From contig VAWH01000021.1 of the NCBI GenBank assembly GCA_005888315.1, forward strand, positions 1 to 64,000: 64,000 bases of DNA, read 5' to 3'. Numbering within the stretch: the stretch's first letter is position 1; the number at the start of each line of letters is the position of its first letter. Both the position numbers and the translations under genes were made by a program. Positions 16,602-24,378 of the stretch are shown here, piece by piece. Under the pieces are notes generated by a model. The model was given only the letters and a program-made list of their open reading frames with translations. It made no database searches and was not told where the DNA came from. This DNA comes from Actinomycetota bacterium. GTDB lineage: Bacteria > Actinomycetota > Thermoleophilia > Gaiellales > Gaiellaceae.

Positions 16602-17596
16602 GTGTCGCCACCGGCGAGGAGCGCCCCTAGCTTGCCTTCCCTCTGCTCGCTTGCCGTGCGCAACTGGTCGGCCATCAACTCGTCGTAGACCGGACGCTCG
16701 ACGTCGCGGAAGATCCCGATCGGCGTCGCGCCGACCGTGTCGCGCGTCAGCCGCGAGAGCGCGAAGGCCGGCGAGGCCTCCGGATGGTGCGCGTCCCAGG
16801 CGAGCGGATCGCCGTCACCCTCGAAAACCTCGGCCGAGCCGTCTGAGCGCAAGCGCACCCCGCGCTCGCCCTCGGCCCCGAACCGCACCGGCTCGCCGTG
16901 CTGAAGGTGGATCCGGTTTTCCTTCTCCTCGCGCACGAAGTCGAAGGCGTTGTCGTTGAAGATGTTGCAGTTCTGGAAGATCTCGATGAACGCGCTGCCC
17001 TTGTGCGCGGCGGCGGCGCGGAGCACCTCCGTGAGTTGGGCCCGGTCGGTGTCGATCGCCCGCGCGACGAAGGTCGCCTCGGCGCCGATTGCGAGCGAGA
17101 TCGGGTTGAACGGCCAGTCGAGCGAGCCCATCGGCGTCGACTTGGTCACCTTCCCGCGCGGGCTGGTCGGCGAGTACTGGCCCTTCGTCAGCCCGTAGAT
17201 CTCGTTGTTGAAGAGCAGGATCTTGATGTTCACGTTGCGCCGCAGCGCGTGGATCAGGTGGTTGCCGCCGATCGAGAGCGCATCGCCGTCGCCGGTCACA
17301 ACCCAGACGGACAGGTCAGGGCGCGAGACCGAGAGGCCGGTGGCGATCGCCGGAGCGCGTCCGTGGATGGAGTGCATTCCGTACGTCTCCATGTAGTACG
17401 GAAAGCGGGCCGCGCACCCGATCCCGGAGACGAAGACGATCCGCTCCTTCGGAATCTCGAGCTCGGGCATGAAACCCTGCAGCGCCGCCAGGATCGCGTA
17501 GTCGCCGCAGCCCGGGCACCAGCGGACCTCCTGGTCGGTCTTGTAGGCCTTCGCCGTCAGCTTGGGCTGGGCGCCGTTGCCGTTGGGCTCGCTCAT
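16586..17596 (-). CDS. korB: 2-oxoacid:ferredoxin oxidoreductase, beta subunit
   Basis: This 336-residue TPP-binding subunit carries WCPGCGDYAILAAL (residues 27-40), the GIGCAARFPYYMETYGMHSIHGR region and the TPP/Mg motif GDGDALSIGGNHLIHA, followed by NIKILLFNNEIYGLTKGQYS. It catalyses CoA-dependent oxidative decarboxylation of a 2-oxoacid, most likely 2-oxoglutarate, with ferredoxin as acceptor. Extra C-terminal residues after about 290 are common in actinobacterial KorB. Its ATG overlaps the stop of a 54-residue gene, which itself follows korA, so the three form an operon. Confidence 0.93.
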   Translation of the reverse strand: MSEPNGNGAQPKLTAKAYKTDQEVRWCPGCGDYAILAALQGFMPELEIPKERIVFVSGIGCAARFPYYMETYGMHSIHGRAPAIATGLSVSRPDLSVWVVTGDGDALSIGGNHLIHALRRNVNIKILLFNNEIYGLTKGQYSPTSPRGKVTKSTPMGSLDWPFNPISLAIGAEATFVARAIDTDRAQLTEVLRAAAAHKGSAFIEIFQNCNIFNDNAFDFVREEKENRIHLQHGEPVRFGAEGERGVRLRSDGSAEVFEGDGDPLAWDAHHPEASPAFALSRLTRDTVGATPIGIFRDVERPVYDELMADQLRTASEQREGKLGALLAGGDTWTIS

Positions 17597-17757
17597 TCGG
17601 CCCTCGGCTCGTCGTGCGGGTTGGGAGCGAAGCCTTCGCCCTCTTGTTCCGGCGTTGCCGGATCGTCGGCGAAATCGCCGGGCCGCGTCGTACCGAGGGC
17701 GAGATCGTCCGGCGCGCGTGAGCTGCCACGCAGCTTTTCCAGCAGCTTCCGGAACAT
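17593..17757 (-). CDS. 54-residue protein encoded between korA and korB
   Basis: An ATG at 17757-17755 preceded by GAGGAGG at a spacing of 6 opens a 54-codon frame. It ends in TGA at 17595-17593 and overlaps the korB ATG by 4 bp. The product starts MFRKLLEKLRGSSRAPDDLA and continues acidic and Pro-rich to DEPRAE. The basic amphipathic N-terminus and disordered acidic tail suggest a protein-protein adaptor rather than an enzyme. The ribosome-binding site and exact coupling make it credible. I know no family for it. Confidence 0.65.
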   Translation of the reverse strand: MFRKLLEKLRGSSRAPDDLALGTTRPGDFADDPATPEQEGEGFAPNPHDEPRAE

Positions 17758-17782
17758 CGCTACCTCCTCGCGCTCCTGTCGC

Positions 17783-19630
17783 TCACAGCATCGCCTCGAT
17801 TGCTTCTTGCACCTCGCTCGCCCGGAAGGGCAAGCCGCGGACGAGGTTGAAGCCGGCCGCGTCGACCAAGAACTCGGCCCGGATCAGCTTGCGAAGCTGG
17901 CCGAGGTTGATCTCGGGGATCAGCACCCGCTCGTAGGCGCCGACGACCTCGCCCGTGTTGCGCGGGAATGGATTCACGTAGTGCAGGTGCGCGTGGGCGA
18001 CCTTGCCGCCGTCACCGCGAACCCGCCGCACGCCGGCGGCGACCGGCCCGTACGTGCCGCCCCAGGAGAGGACGAGCAAGTCGGCGCCGTCCGGGTCGTC
18101 GACCTCGAGCTCGGGGATGTCAGAGGCGATCCCGGCGACCTTCTGCGCGCGCAGACGGGTCATCAGGTCGTGGTTCTCGGGGTCGTAATCGACGTTGCCC
18201 GTGACGTCCTGCTTCTCGAGGCCGCCGATCCGGTGCTCGAGACCGGGCGTGCCAGGGATCGCCCACGGGCGGGCGAGGGTCTCGTCATCGCGCACGTACG
18301 GCTGGAAGTCGCCCTCGGCCGGCGGTTCGGTCGTGAAGTCGACCTCGATCGGCGGAATCGCATCAACATCGGGTAGCAGCCATGGCTCGGACCCGTTCGC
18401 GAGGTAGGCGTCGGAGAGCAGATAGACGGGTGTCCGGTACTTGAGCGCGATTCGCGCCGCCTCGATCGCCGCGTCGAAGCACTGCGCGGGCGTCGAGGCC
18501 GCGAGCACGGGCACAGGCGACTCGGAGTTGCGGCCGAACAACACCATCAGCAGGTCGGCCTGCTCGGGCTTCGTCGGCATTCCCGTCGAGGGACCGGCCC
18601 GCTGGATGTCGAGGATCAGGAGCGGCAGCTCGAGCGCAACAGCGAGCCCGACGGTCTCGCTCTTGAGCACGACGCCGGGACCGGCCGAGGTGGAGACGCC
18701 GAGCGAGCCGCCGAAGCTCGCGCCGAGCGCGGCGCCGACCGCGGCGATCTCGTCCTCCGCCTGGAAGGTGCGAACCCCGAAGTTCTTGTGGCGGGCGAGC
18801 TCCTCGAGGATCGAGCTCGCGGGCGTGATCGGGTACGCGCCGAGGAAGAGCGGCAACCCGGACTTGACGCTCGCTGCGATCAGCCCGAAGGCGAGCGCCT
18901 GGTTGCCGGTGATGTTGCGATAGGTCCCGGGTCGCAGCTTCGCCGGCTTGACCTGGTAGGAGACGGCGAAGTCCTCGGTCGTCTCGCCGAAGGCGTAGCC
19001 GGCGTGGAAGGCGCGCTTGTTCGCCTCGGCAATCTCAGGGCGCTTCGCGAACTTGCGCTCGAGGAACGAAACCGTGTTGTCGGTCGGGCGGTGGTAAAGC
19101 CAGGACATCAGCCCAAGCGCGAACATGTTCTTCGCGCGCTCTGCCTCGCGCTTCGTGACGCCCTCGACTTCCTTCGTCGCCTCGAGCGTCATCGACGTCA
19201 GGGGCACGGTGTGGACGTCGTACCCGTCGAGCGAGCCGTCCTCGAGCGGGTTGGCGTCATAGCCGGCTTTGGCGAGGTTGCGCTCGGTGAACGTGTCCTG
19301 GTCGACGATCAGCGTCCCGCCGCGCGGCAGGTCGCGCAGGTTTGTCTTCAGCGCCGCCGGGTTCATCGCGACAAGGACGTTCGGCGCGTCGCCCGGGGTC
19401 AGGATGTCGTGGTCGGCGAAGTGGACCTGAAAACCGGAGACGCCGGGCAGAGAGCCAGCCGGCGCCCGGATCTCGGCGGGGAAATCCGGGAAAGTCGAGA
19501 GGTCGTTCCCGAGCACGGCGGTCTCGCTTGTAAAGCGCCCGCCGGTCAGCTGCATGCCGTCGCCGGAGTCGCCCGCGAAGCGGACGATAACGCTGTCGAC
19601 CTGCTCAACCGGTTTGGTGTCTTTGGCCAC
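17783..19630 (-). CDS. korA: 2-oxoacid:ferredoxin oxidoreductase, fused gamma-alpha subunit
   Basis: This 615-residue subunit has an N-terminal gamma domain (residues 10-185, with FAGDSGDGMQLTGGRFTSET and NVLVAMNPAALKTNL). The alpha domain I starts near 215 (GNQALAFGLIAASVKSGLPL) and includes the YPITPASS motif, and domain II has QRAGPSTGMPTKPEQADL. Fusion of gamma and alpha is typical of KorA in Actinobacteria. It lies upstream of the 54-residue gene and korB. The GTG start has a leaderless promoter: TATACC at 19643-19638, then 7 nt. KorAB can run the 2-oxoglutarate step of the TCA cycle oxidatively. Confidence 0.93.
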   Translation of the reverse strand: MAKDTKPVEQVDSVIVRFAGDSGDGMQLTGGRFTSETAVLGNDLSTFPDFPAEIRAPAGSLPGVSGFQVHFADHDILTPGDAPNVLVAMNPAALKTNLRDLPRGGTLIVDQDTFTERNLAKAGYDANPLEDGSLDGYDVHTVPLTSMTLEATKEVEGVTKREAERAKNMFALGLMSWLYHRPTDNTVSFLERKFAKRPEIAEANKRAFHAGYAFGETTEDFAVSYQVKPAKLRPGTYRNITGNQALAFGLIAASVKSGLPLFLGAYPITPASSILEELARHKNFGVRTFQAEDEIAAVGAALGASFGGSLGVSTSAGPGVVLKSETVGLAVALELPLLILDIQRAGPSTGMPTKPEQADLLMVLFGRNSESPVPVLAASTPAQCFDAAIEAARIALKYRTPVYLLSDAYLANGSEPWLLPDVDAIPPIEVDFTTEPPAEGDFQPYVRDDETLARPWAIPGTPGLEHRIGGLEKQDVTGNVDYDPENHDLMTRLRAQKVAGIASDIPELEVDDPDGADLLVLSWGGTYGPVAAGVRRVRGDGGKVAHAHLHYVNPFPRNTGEVVGAYERVLIPEINLGQLRKLIRAEFLVDAAGFNLVRGLPFRASEVQEAIEAML

Positions 19631-19725
19631 CGCCGTAGGTATAGCGCGTTGTCACGCCGTCGGTGCAAACCGGTGACAGACACGGCACGCGATCCTCGTT
19701 AGCGTGCCGGTAGGGGCGCTTTTTG

Positions 19726-19744
19726 CACCCCCCATGGGGGGGTG
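19726..19744. repeat. C-run/G-run palindrome upstream of korA
   Basis: CACCCCCC-AT-GGGGGGGTG is a near-perfect palindrome with C6/G7 runs. It lies about 95 bp upstream of the korA start and 46 bp downstream of the preceding gene's stop. It could form a cruciform, an RNA hairpin or G-rich structures. In RNA from the minus strand it is followed by GCAAAAAG, so it is not a typical U-tract terminator. Confidence 0.4.
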
Positions 19745-19789
19745 GACCCGACCCTGACCGTTCCGGGCCGCCGCCGGGCTGGTCGCCGG

Positions 19790-20023
19790 CTACGCGGCGC
19801 TGCGCCGGACGACCTTCAGGCCCCAGGCGCGGCCGCTCTCGAACAGCTCGTCAGGATCGACCTCGTCGCGCCAGCCGAGGAAGTGCGACTCGGCCTCGTC
19901 TTCGGTCGAGCCGAAGACGGCGAGGCGCCGTTCCGCCTCCTCTGCCTCGGGGCCGCGCTCGAGCTCCTCGAGCCGGCGATCGGCCTCTTCGGCCGCAGGC
20001 CCTTCCATGTACCCGCGCGGCAT
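19790..20023 (-). CDS. Small acidic protein of unknown function
   Basis: From the ATG at 20023 the gene encodes 77 residues: a Glu/Arg-rich helix (EEADRRLEELERGPEAEEAE) followed by a more ordered part, FLGWRDEVDPDELFESGRAW, ending GLKVVRRSAA. A longer upstream frame exists but its extra residues look non-coding and overlap the divergent membrane-protein gene. No domain is recognised. It is 160 bp upstream of korA on the same strand. Confidence 0.55.
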   Translation of the reverse strand: MPRGYMEGPAAEEADRRLEELERGPEAEEAERRLAVFGSTEDEAESHFLGWRDEVDPDELFESGRAWGLKVVRRSAA

Positions 20024-20075
20024 GAGGGCAACGCTACACCGTTTCGATTTCCGGAAACGGCGCATAACCCAAACC

Positions 20076-20579
20076 GTGGCCCGTCGACGATCGACGACTT
20101 GGACGCCGAAGACGATTCCGTTCGGTTTCCTGATCGCCCTGCTCGGCGGCTGGGTGATCGCCGCGGCGCTCGTTGGCCCGCTTTTCAACTTCGGTTTCTT
20201 CAACGACACGAGCTGGCAGTTCTCGACGAAGCAATGGGAGACTCAGCTGATCCCGGGCATCGTCGCCCTCGTCGGAGGTTTCATGCTGATGACCCCCTCA
20301 CGTGGCGGCGGCGCACTCGGCGCGCTGCTGGCCTTCGCGGGGGGCGGCTGGCTGATCGTCTGCCCGATCCTCTACCCCCTCTGGTCAAGCGGCACGATTC
20401 ACCCATACGGCTCGCAGGGAATGCAGGCGCTCCGTTGGATCGGGCACTTCTACGGTCCGGGCGGCCTGATCCTCTACTTCGCCGGCTACGCGCTCGGACT
20501 CTTCTCTCGGCGCACCGTCGTCCAGGACACCCAGGTCGCGGAGCCGCAGACGCAGCGCACCGTCTCGCCGGGCACCTAG
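20076..20579 (+). CDS. Four-helix membrane protein of unknown function
   Basis: From the GTG at 20076 the product is about 167 residues with four hydrophobic segments: GFLIALLGGWVIAAALVGPL, IPGIVALVGGFMLMTP, GALLAFAGGGWLIVCPILYP and YGPGGLILYFAGYALGLFS. The C-terminal tail is hydrophilic. The family is not recognised. It is divergent from the small acidic gene. Its stop codon lies inside a tandem duplication (20555-20611). Confidence 0.6.
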   Translation: MARRRSTTWTPKTIPFGFLIALLGGWVIAAALVGPLFNFGFFNDTSWQFSTKQWETQLIPGIVALVGGFMLMTPSRGGGALGALLAFAGGGWLIVCPILYPLWSSGTIHPYGSQGMQALRWIGHFYGPGGLILYFAGYALGLFSRRTVVQDTQVAEPQTQRTVSPGT

Positions 20580-20611
20580 CCGGAGCGCACGGTCTCGCCG
20601 GGCACCTAGCC
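20555..20611. repeat. 30-bp tandem duplication spanning a stop codon
   Basis: A 27-bp stretch at 20555-20581 recurs at 20585-20611 with one mismatch, a period of 30 bp. The first copy holds the stop codon of the membrane-protein gene; the second holds the stop of the convergent VOC gene. Confidence 0.85.
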
Positions 20612-21100
20612 TGAACCCGCCTCGGCAAGCAGCGCCTCCAGGTCGAGCGGCGCGTTGAACATCGCCACACCGTCACCGTCCTCGGAGCGCGGCCATTCAT
20701 CACGGGGCCGGTCGCGGTAGAGCTCGACCCCGTTTCCGTCCGGGTCGCGGAGGTAGATCGCCTCGCTGACCCCGTGATCGGTCGCTCCGCTGATCGGGAT
20801 TCTCGCTTCGGCGACGCGGCGTAGCGCGTCGCCGAGCGTGGCGCGGTCGGGGTAGCGGATCGCGACGTGGTAGAGGCCGGTCGTTCCCGGCGGTGGCGGT
20901 GAGCCGCCGCGGCTTTCCCAGGTGTTGAGGCCGAGATGATGGTGGTACCCGCCCGCACTCAGGAAGGCGGCCTCGTCGCCGTAGCGCTGAGTCACCTCGA
21001 AGCCGAGGACATCGCGGTAGAAGCCGAGCGCCTGATCGATGTTCGAGACCTTCAGATGGACGTGTCCGATGTCCACGCGCGGGTCGATCGTCTCGGCCAC
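20606..21100 (-). CDS. VOC-superfamily (glyoxalase/dioxygenase-like) protein
   Basis: This 164-residue protein has two beta-alpha-beta-beta-beta modules. Metal ligands appear as His in IGHVHLKVSNIDQALGFYRD, His in TTGLYHVAIRYPDR and Glu in DPDGNGVELYRDRP. The HHHLGLNTWE strand is typical of catechol 2,3-dioxygenase-like members. It likely acts on a small aromatic or thiol-conjugated substrate with Fe or another divalent metal; chemistry is not predictable. The GTG start has a leaderless promoter (TAAGCT at 21112-21107, 6 nt). The 23 bp at 21098-21120 recur at 25200-25222. Confidence 0.88.
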   Translation of the reverse strand: MAETIDPRVDIGHVHLKVSNIDQALGFYRDVLGFEVTQRYGDEAAFLSAGGYHHHLGLNTWESRGGSPPPPGTTGLYHVAIRYPDRATLGDALRRVAEARIPISGATDHGVSEAIYLRDPDGNGVELYRDRPRDEWPRSEDGDGVAMFNAPLDLEALLAEAGSG

Positions 21101-21113
21101 GCACCAAGCTTAC

Positions 21114-21142
21114 GGGCGGGAGCGCGGCTAGCGCTCCCGCCC
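21114..21142 (-). terminator. Strong hairpin after the mini-ORF
   Basis: GGGCGGGAGCG / CGCTCCCGCCC form an 11-bp stem with a 7-nt loop, 12 bp after the stop of the 28-codon gene on the minus strand. There is no U-tract, so it may be an attenuated or Rho-aided terminator. It also separates the VOC promoter from upstream transcription. Confidence 0.55.
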
Positions 21143-21153
21143 GCCTCGAGGCC

Positions 21154-21240
21154 TTACGGCCCCCAGGGCAGCGACCCGTTCATCGCCGCGAAACCGAGAG
21201 CGCCAAGGGCGACGAGTAGTGCCTTCATGCGGCCGGACAT
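21154..21240 (-). CDS. 28-residue exported-peptide candidate, divergent from the XRE-TPR regulator
   Basis: ATG at 21240 is preceded by GGGAGG with 7-nt spacing. The frame ends in TAA at 21156-21154. The peptide begins with Arg/Lys (MSGRMK), has a hydrophobic core ALLVALGALGFAA like a signal sequence, and ends MNGSLPWGP. A strong hairpin follows the stop, and a TTGACA -35-like box (21314-21309) lies upstream. Its size, signal-like core and position 133 bp from an HTH-TPR gene fit a signalling propeptide. Function is inferred from context only. Confidence 0.55.
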   Translation of the reverse strand: MSGRMKALLVALGALGFAAMNGSLPWGP

Positions 21241-21332
21241 GAATCCACCTCCCTTCATTTTTGGCTTGACGAGCAAGAAGCCGTTACGCAAACGGCGTAG
21301 CCATTTGTTGTCAAGTCTCCCCCGGACGGTTT

Positions 21333-21361
21333 TTGACGCCAGCCGCCTCAGGTACCAAGAT
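21333..21361 (+). promoter_or_regulatory. Sigma-70-like promoter of the XRE-TPR gene
   Basis: TTGACG (21333-21338), 17 bp, CAAGAT (21356-21361) lie 12 bp before the ATG at 21374. The opposite strand has TTGACA at 21314-21309 facing the mini-ORF, so the region looks like a compact divergent promoter. Confidence 0.5.
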
Positions 21362-21373
21362 GGGCGGGAAACG

Positions 21374-22693
21374 ATGGACGAACCGCAAACGGCTGGACCA
21401 GAGTCAATCGGGGAGCGTCTGCGCCGACTACGAGTCGAACGAGGCTTCTCCCAGCGCGAGCTTTCGTCTCCGGGCGTCTCATACGCCTACATCTCGCGAA
21501 TCGAGGCGGGTGCGCGCCGTCCGTCGGTCAAGGCGCTCAGGCAGCTGGCTCGAAAGCTCGGCGTTTCCGTCGAGTACCTGGAGACGGGATCCGACCTTCG
21601 CGATGTCGACGAGCGCGAGCTCCGGCTCGCCGATGCGGAGCTCGAGCTTCGGCTGGCGGAAGACGCCGAGAAGGCCCGGAGGGTTGTCCACGAGATCCTC
21701 GACGACGCGATCGCAGCCGGTGACTCGACCTCTGCGCTCCGCGCACGCGTCGCGATCGGCCTGGCGGAGGCGAGCGCCGGAAACAATGCCGCCGCGGCGG
21801 AGCGGCTGGAGACCGCGATCGGTTCCCAGCTTCTGTCGCCGCTCCAACGCCCCGACGTCTACGCAACCCTCGGCCAGTGCTATGCAGCCCTCGGACAACC
21901 GCAGCACGCAGTCGACCTCTTCGAAGACTGCCTGGCTCGGGTCGCGGAGGAGAGCCCCGAAGACACCACGAATCAGGTTCGGTTTTCGACCTACCTCAGC
22001 TACGCGCTCAGCGACCTGGGCGACCTCGGCCGTGCCGAGGACGTGCTCGTAGACGCGCTTGCTCGAGCCGATGAGGTGACAGATCCGTATACGCGCGTTC
22101 GGCTGTACTGGTCACTGGCGCGTCTAAACGAGATTCGCGAACAGCCGGCAATCGCGCTCGAATACATCCGGCGGGCGATCGCTCTCCTCGAGGTCACCGA
22201 AGACACGCTCCATCTCGCGCGTGCACATCTCCTTTGCGGCACGATCATGATTTCCCAGGGGAAGGTGCAGGAGGCCGGCGAGCAGTTCACGGAGGCCGAG
22301 CGGATGTTCGGGCCGACGCCTGCTCCGCTGGATCTCGCGAATCTTCGCTCCGACCAGGCAAAGCGCGCCGTCCTGCTCGAACAGCCGGAGGACGCCCGCC
22401 GGCTTGCGCGCCAAGCGCTTGAACTCCTCGGCGAGGACCATCCGGCAGAACGAGGCGTGGCTCTCGGGATCCTGGCGGAGGCGCTTGCGCAACAGGGGAG
22501 CCCCGAGGCCGACGAGACCTTCAAACGAGCCGTCCAACTGATCGACCAGCATGGTCGGCAAGTCGAGAAAGCGGACACGTACCGCTCGTGGGCCCGCTAT
22601 CTCCGCAAGGCCGGCCGCGAATCGGAGGCGCTCGACGTCCTCGACCACGCAGCGCAGCTCAGCTCATCGCCCCGGGCGCAAAGCCTGAGTTGA
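21374..22693 (+). CDS. XRE-type HTH regulator with TPR domain (RRNPP-like)
   Basis: This protein of about 439 residues has an N-terminal XRE helix-turn-helix (IGERLRRLRVERGFSQRELS, then SYAYISRIEAGARRPSVKAL, residues 12-70). A long all-helical region with TPR-type repeats follows (DVYATLGQCYAALGQPQHAVDLFED, then VRLYWSLARLNEIREQPAIAL, and more). HTH plus TPR is the architecture of peptide-responsive RRNPP regulators and of some SARP-like proteins. It is paralogous to the gene at 44656-46023. A 28-codon exported-peptide candidate is divergent from it. The glycosylase gene overlaps its stop, so the two are co-transcribed. Confidence 0.85.
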   Translation: MDEPQTAGPESIGERLRRLRVERGFSQRELSSPGVSYAYISRIEAGARRPSVKALRQLARKLGVSVEYLETGSDLRDVDERELRLADAELELRLAEDAEKARRVVHEILDDAIAAGDSTSALRARVAIGLAEASAGNNAAAAERLETAIGSQLLSPLQRPDVYATLGQCYAALGQPQHAVDLFEDCLARVAEESPEDTTNQVRFSTYLSYALSDLGDLGRAEDVLVDALARADEVTDPYTRVRLYWSLARLNEIREQPAIALEYIRRAIALLEVTEDTLHLARAHLLCGTIMISQGKVQEAGEQFTEAERMFGPTPAPLDLANLRSDQAKRAVLLEQPEDARRLARQALELLGEDHPAERGVALGILAEALAQQGSPEADETFKRAVQLIDQHGRQVEKADTYRSWARYLRKAGRESEALDVLDHAAQLSSSPRAQSLS

Positions 22694-23544
22694 TCGAGGC
22701 CTCGCTCCGAGCGCGCGGCCCCTACTCGCTCCGACTCTCGATCCGCCTCGGCAGCGATGCGACGCGGATCGCTGCGAACGGTCGACTGCGCGCCGTCTAC
22801 GAGATCGACGGGCGGCTCGAGATCGCGGAGGTGGGACAGGGCGCCGACGGGACCCTACTCGTCCGCGCACCGAGTCAGGAGGTGGTCGAGCGAGTCCGCT
22901 TCGCGCTCGGAATCGACGACGACCACTCGGATTTCCTGGCCCGCTTCTCCAGGGACCCCTTCCTGGGTCTGACCGTTCGGCGGTTCAAGGGGCTGCGACC
23001 GCTTCGCTGCGCGACGGTCACCCAGGCGCTGCTCAGGGCGCTCTGTGGCCAGCTGATTACGGCGCGGCGGGCACGCGAGATCGAGCGCCGGATCGTCCGC
23101 GCCGCGACGCCGTCGCTGGACGGCCTGCACGCCGCGCCGACGCCGGCGACGTTCGCACGTTTCTCCCCGGCCGAACTCCGCGCGCTGGGCCTCGGCGGCC
23201 CCCGCGCGAGCGCGCTCGTGCGGCTGTGCCGCACGCTCGATCTCGAGCGCTTGCGGGGGGAATCGACGGAAGCCGCCGCCGCAAGGCTGGTCCGCGAATC
23301 GCGCATCGGCCCATGGTCGGTCGGCGTCGTCTGCCTCGAGGGCCTCGGCCGTTACGAGCGCGGCCTCGTCGGCGATCTCGGACTCGTCAAGCTGCTTGCC
23401 CGGCTGCGCGGCCGTCGGGTCGAGGGTTGGGAGACCGCCGAGCTGCTGGAGCCCTACGGCGAGTGGGCAGGCCTGGCGAGCGTGTACATGCTCGCCGGCC
23501 TCAAGCAGGGGACGCTCGGCGTCCCGGAGCGCCTCGCTGCTTAG
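22690..23544 (+). CDS. AlkA-like DNA-3-methyladenine glycosylase (HhH-GPD)
   Basis: This protein of about 284 residues has an N-terminal AlkA-type domain. The HhH-GPD core follows: ALLRALCGQLITARRAREIE near residue 115, the hairpin LRALGLGGPRASALVRLCRTL, then RIGPWSVGVVCLEGLGRYE and GDLGLVKL, in which the Asp is the catalytic position. It excises alkylated bases. The likely start is TTG at 22690, overlapping the regulator's stop; upstream residues look non-coding. DNA repair downstream of a TPR regulator is unusual and may only reflect packing. Confidence 0.8.
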   Translation: MIEASLRARGPYSLRLSIRLGSDATRIAANGRLRAVYEIDGRLEIAEVGQGADGTLLVRAPSQEVVERVRFALGIDDDHSDFLARFSRDPFLGLTVRRFKGLRPLRCATVTQALLRALCGQLITARRAREIERRIVRAATPSLDGLHAAPTPATFARFSPAELRALGLGGPRASALVRLCRTLDLERLRGESTEAAAARLVRESRIGPWSVGVVCLEGLGRYERGLVGDLGLVKLLARLRGRRVEGWETAELLEPYGEWAGLASVYMLAGLKQGTLGVPERLAA

Positions 23545-23553
23545 ATTCAAGGC

Positions 23554-24378
23554 ATGACGGTGAACGAGCGACGTGTCGCCGTGCTTGGAGCCGGCACGAT
23601 CGGCGAAGCCTTGATCGCGGGCCTGCTGAGCGGCGGCTGGCGCGAGCCGGGCGAGATCGTCGCGACCGGCCGCCGAGACGAACGCATCGCAGAGCTCCGG
23701 GAGAAGCTGGGCGTCGAGGCGACGCTGTCGAACGCCGACGCGGTCGCCGGAGCGGCGCTCGTGGTGATCGCGGTCAAACCGCAGGATTTCGACGACCTGC
23801 TCGGCGAGATCGCCACAGTCGTCACCGCTGAGCAGACGGTCCTCTCGATCGCGGCGGCGATCCCGACGACGGCGATCGAGGAGCGTCTCGTCGAGGGCGT
23901 TCCCGTCGTGCGCGCGATGCCCAATGCGCCGGCAACCGTGCACGAGGGGATCGCCGGCATGTGCGCGGGAGCCAATGCCGACGAGCCGCACCTCGCCGTC
24001 GCCGAAGAAGCGCTCTTGCATCTCGGCGCCGTGGTTCGCGTGCCGGAGCCGTACATGGACGCAGTGACGGCGGTTTCCGGCTCCGGTCCCGCGTACTTTG
24101 CGCTCCTCTCGGAGGCGATGATCGAGGCGGGCATCTTGCTCGGCCTCGGTCGTGACGTCTCCACGCAGCTCGTCGTCCAGACGATGCTGGGGACCGCGAA
24201 GCTCCTCCGTGACGAGCACATGCACCCGGTTGAGCTACGCGAGCGGGTCACGTCTCCCGGCGGCACGACGATCCGAGCCGTGCGGGAGCTGGAGCAAGCG
24301 GGAGTCCGCGCCGCCTTCCTGAACGCGATCCAGGCGGCGATGGACCGCTCGCGCGAGCTCGCGGCCGGAGCCCCGTGA
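23554..24378 (+). CDS. proC: Pyrroline-5-carboxylate reductase
   Basis: This 274-residue enzyme has the N-terminal NAD(P) motif VAVLGAGTIGEALIAGLL (residues 8-25), substrate-domain motif AVSGSGPAYFALLSEAM and the signature VTSPGGTTIRAVRELE. It reduces 1-pyrroline-5-carboxylate to proline in the last biosynthetic step. It overlaps the 6-phosphogluconolactonase gene by 4 bp. A leaderless promoter (TAGATT at 23542-23547, 6 nt, ATG) overlaps the stop codon of the glycosylase gene. Confidence 0.95.
   Translation: MTVNERRVAVLGAGTIGEALIAGLLSGGWREPGEIVATGRRDERIAELREKLGVEATLSNADAVAGAALVVIAVKPQDFDDLLGEIATVVTAEQTVLSIAAAIPTTAIEERLVEGVPVVRAMPNAPATVHEGIAGMCAGANADEPHLAVAEEALLHLGAVVRVPEPYMDAVTAVSGSGPAYFALLSEAMIEAGILLGLGRDVSTQLVVQTMLGTAKLLRDEHMHPVELRERVTSPGGTTIRAVRELEQAGVRAAFLNAIQAAMDRSRELAAGAP

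Noticed and set aside
16898-18376. 492-codon plus-strand frame opposite korB and korA
   Set aside because: Antisense to two strongly conserved enzymes, with Arg/Glu/Asp-rich composition typical of an antisense frame.
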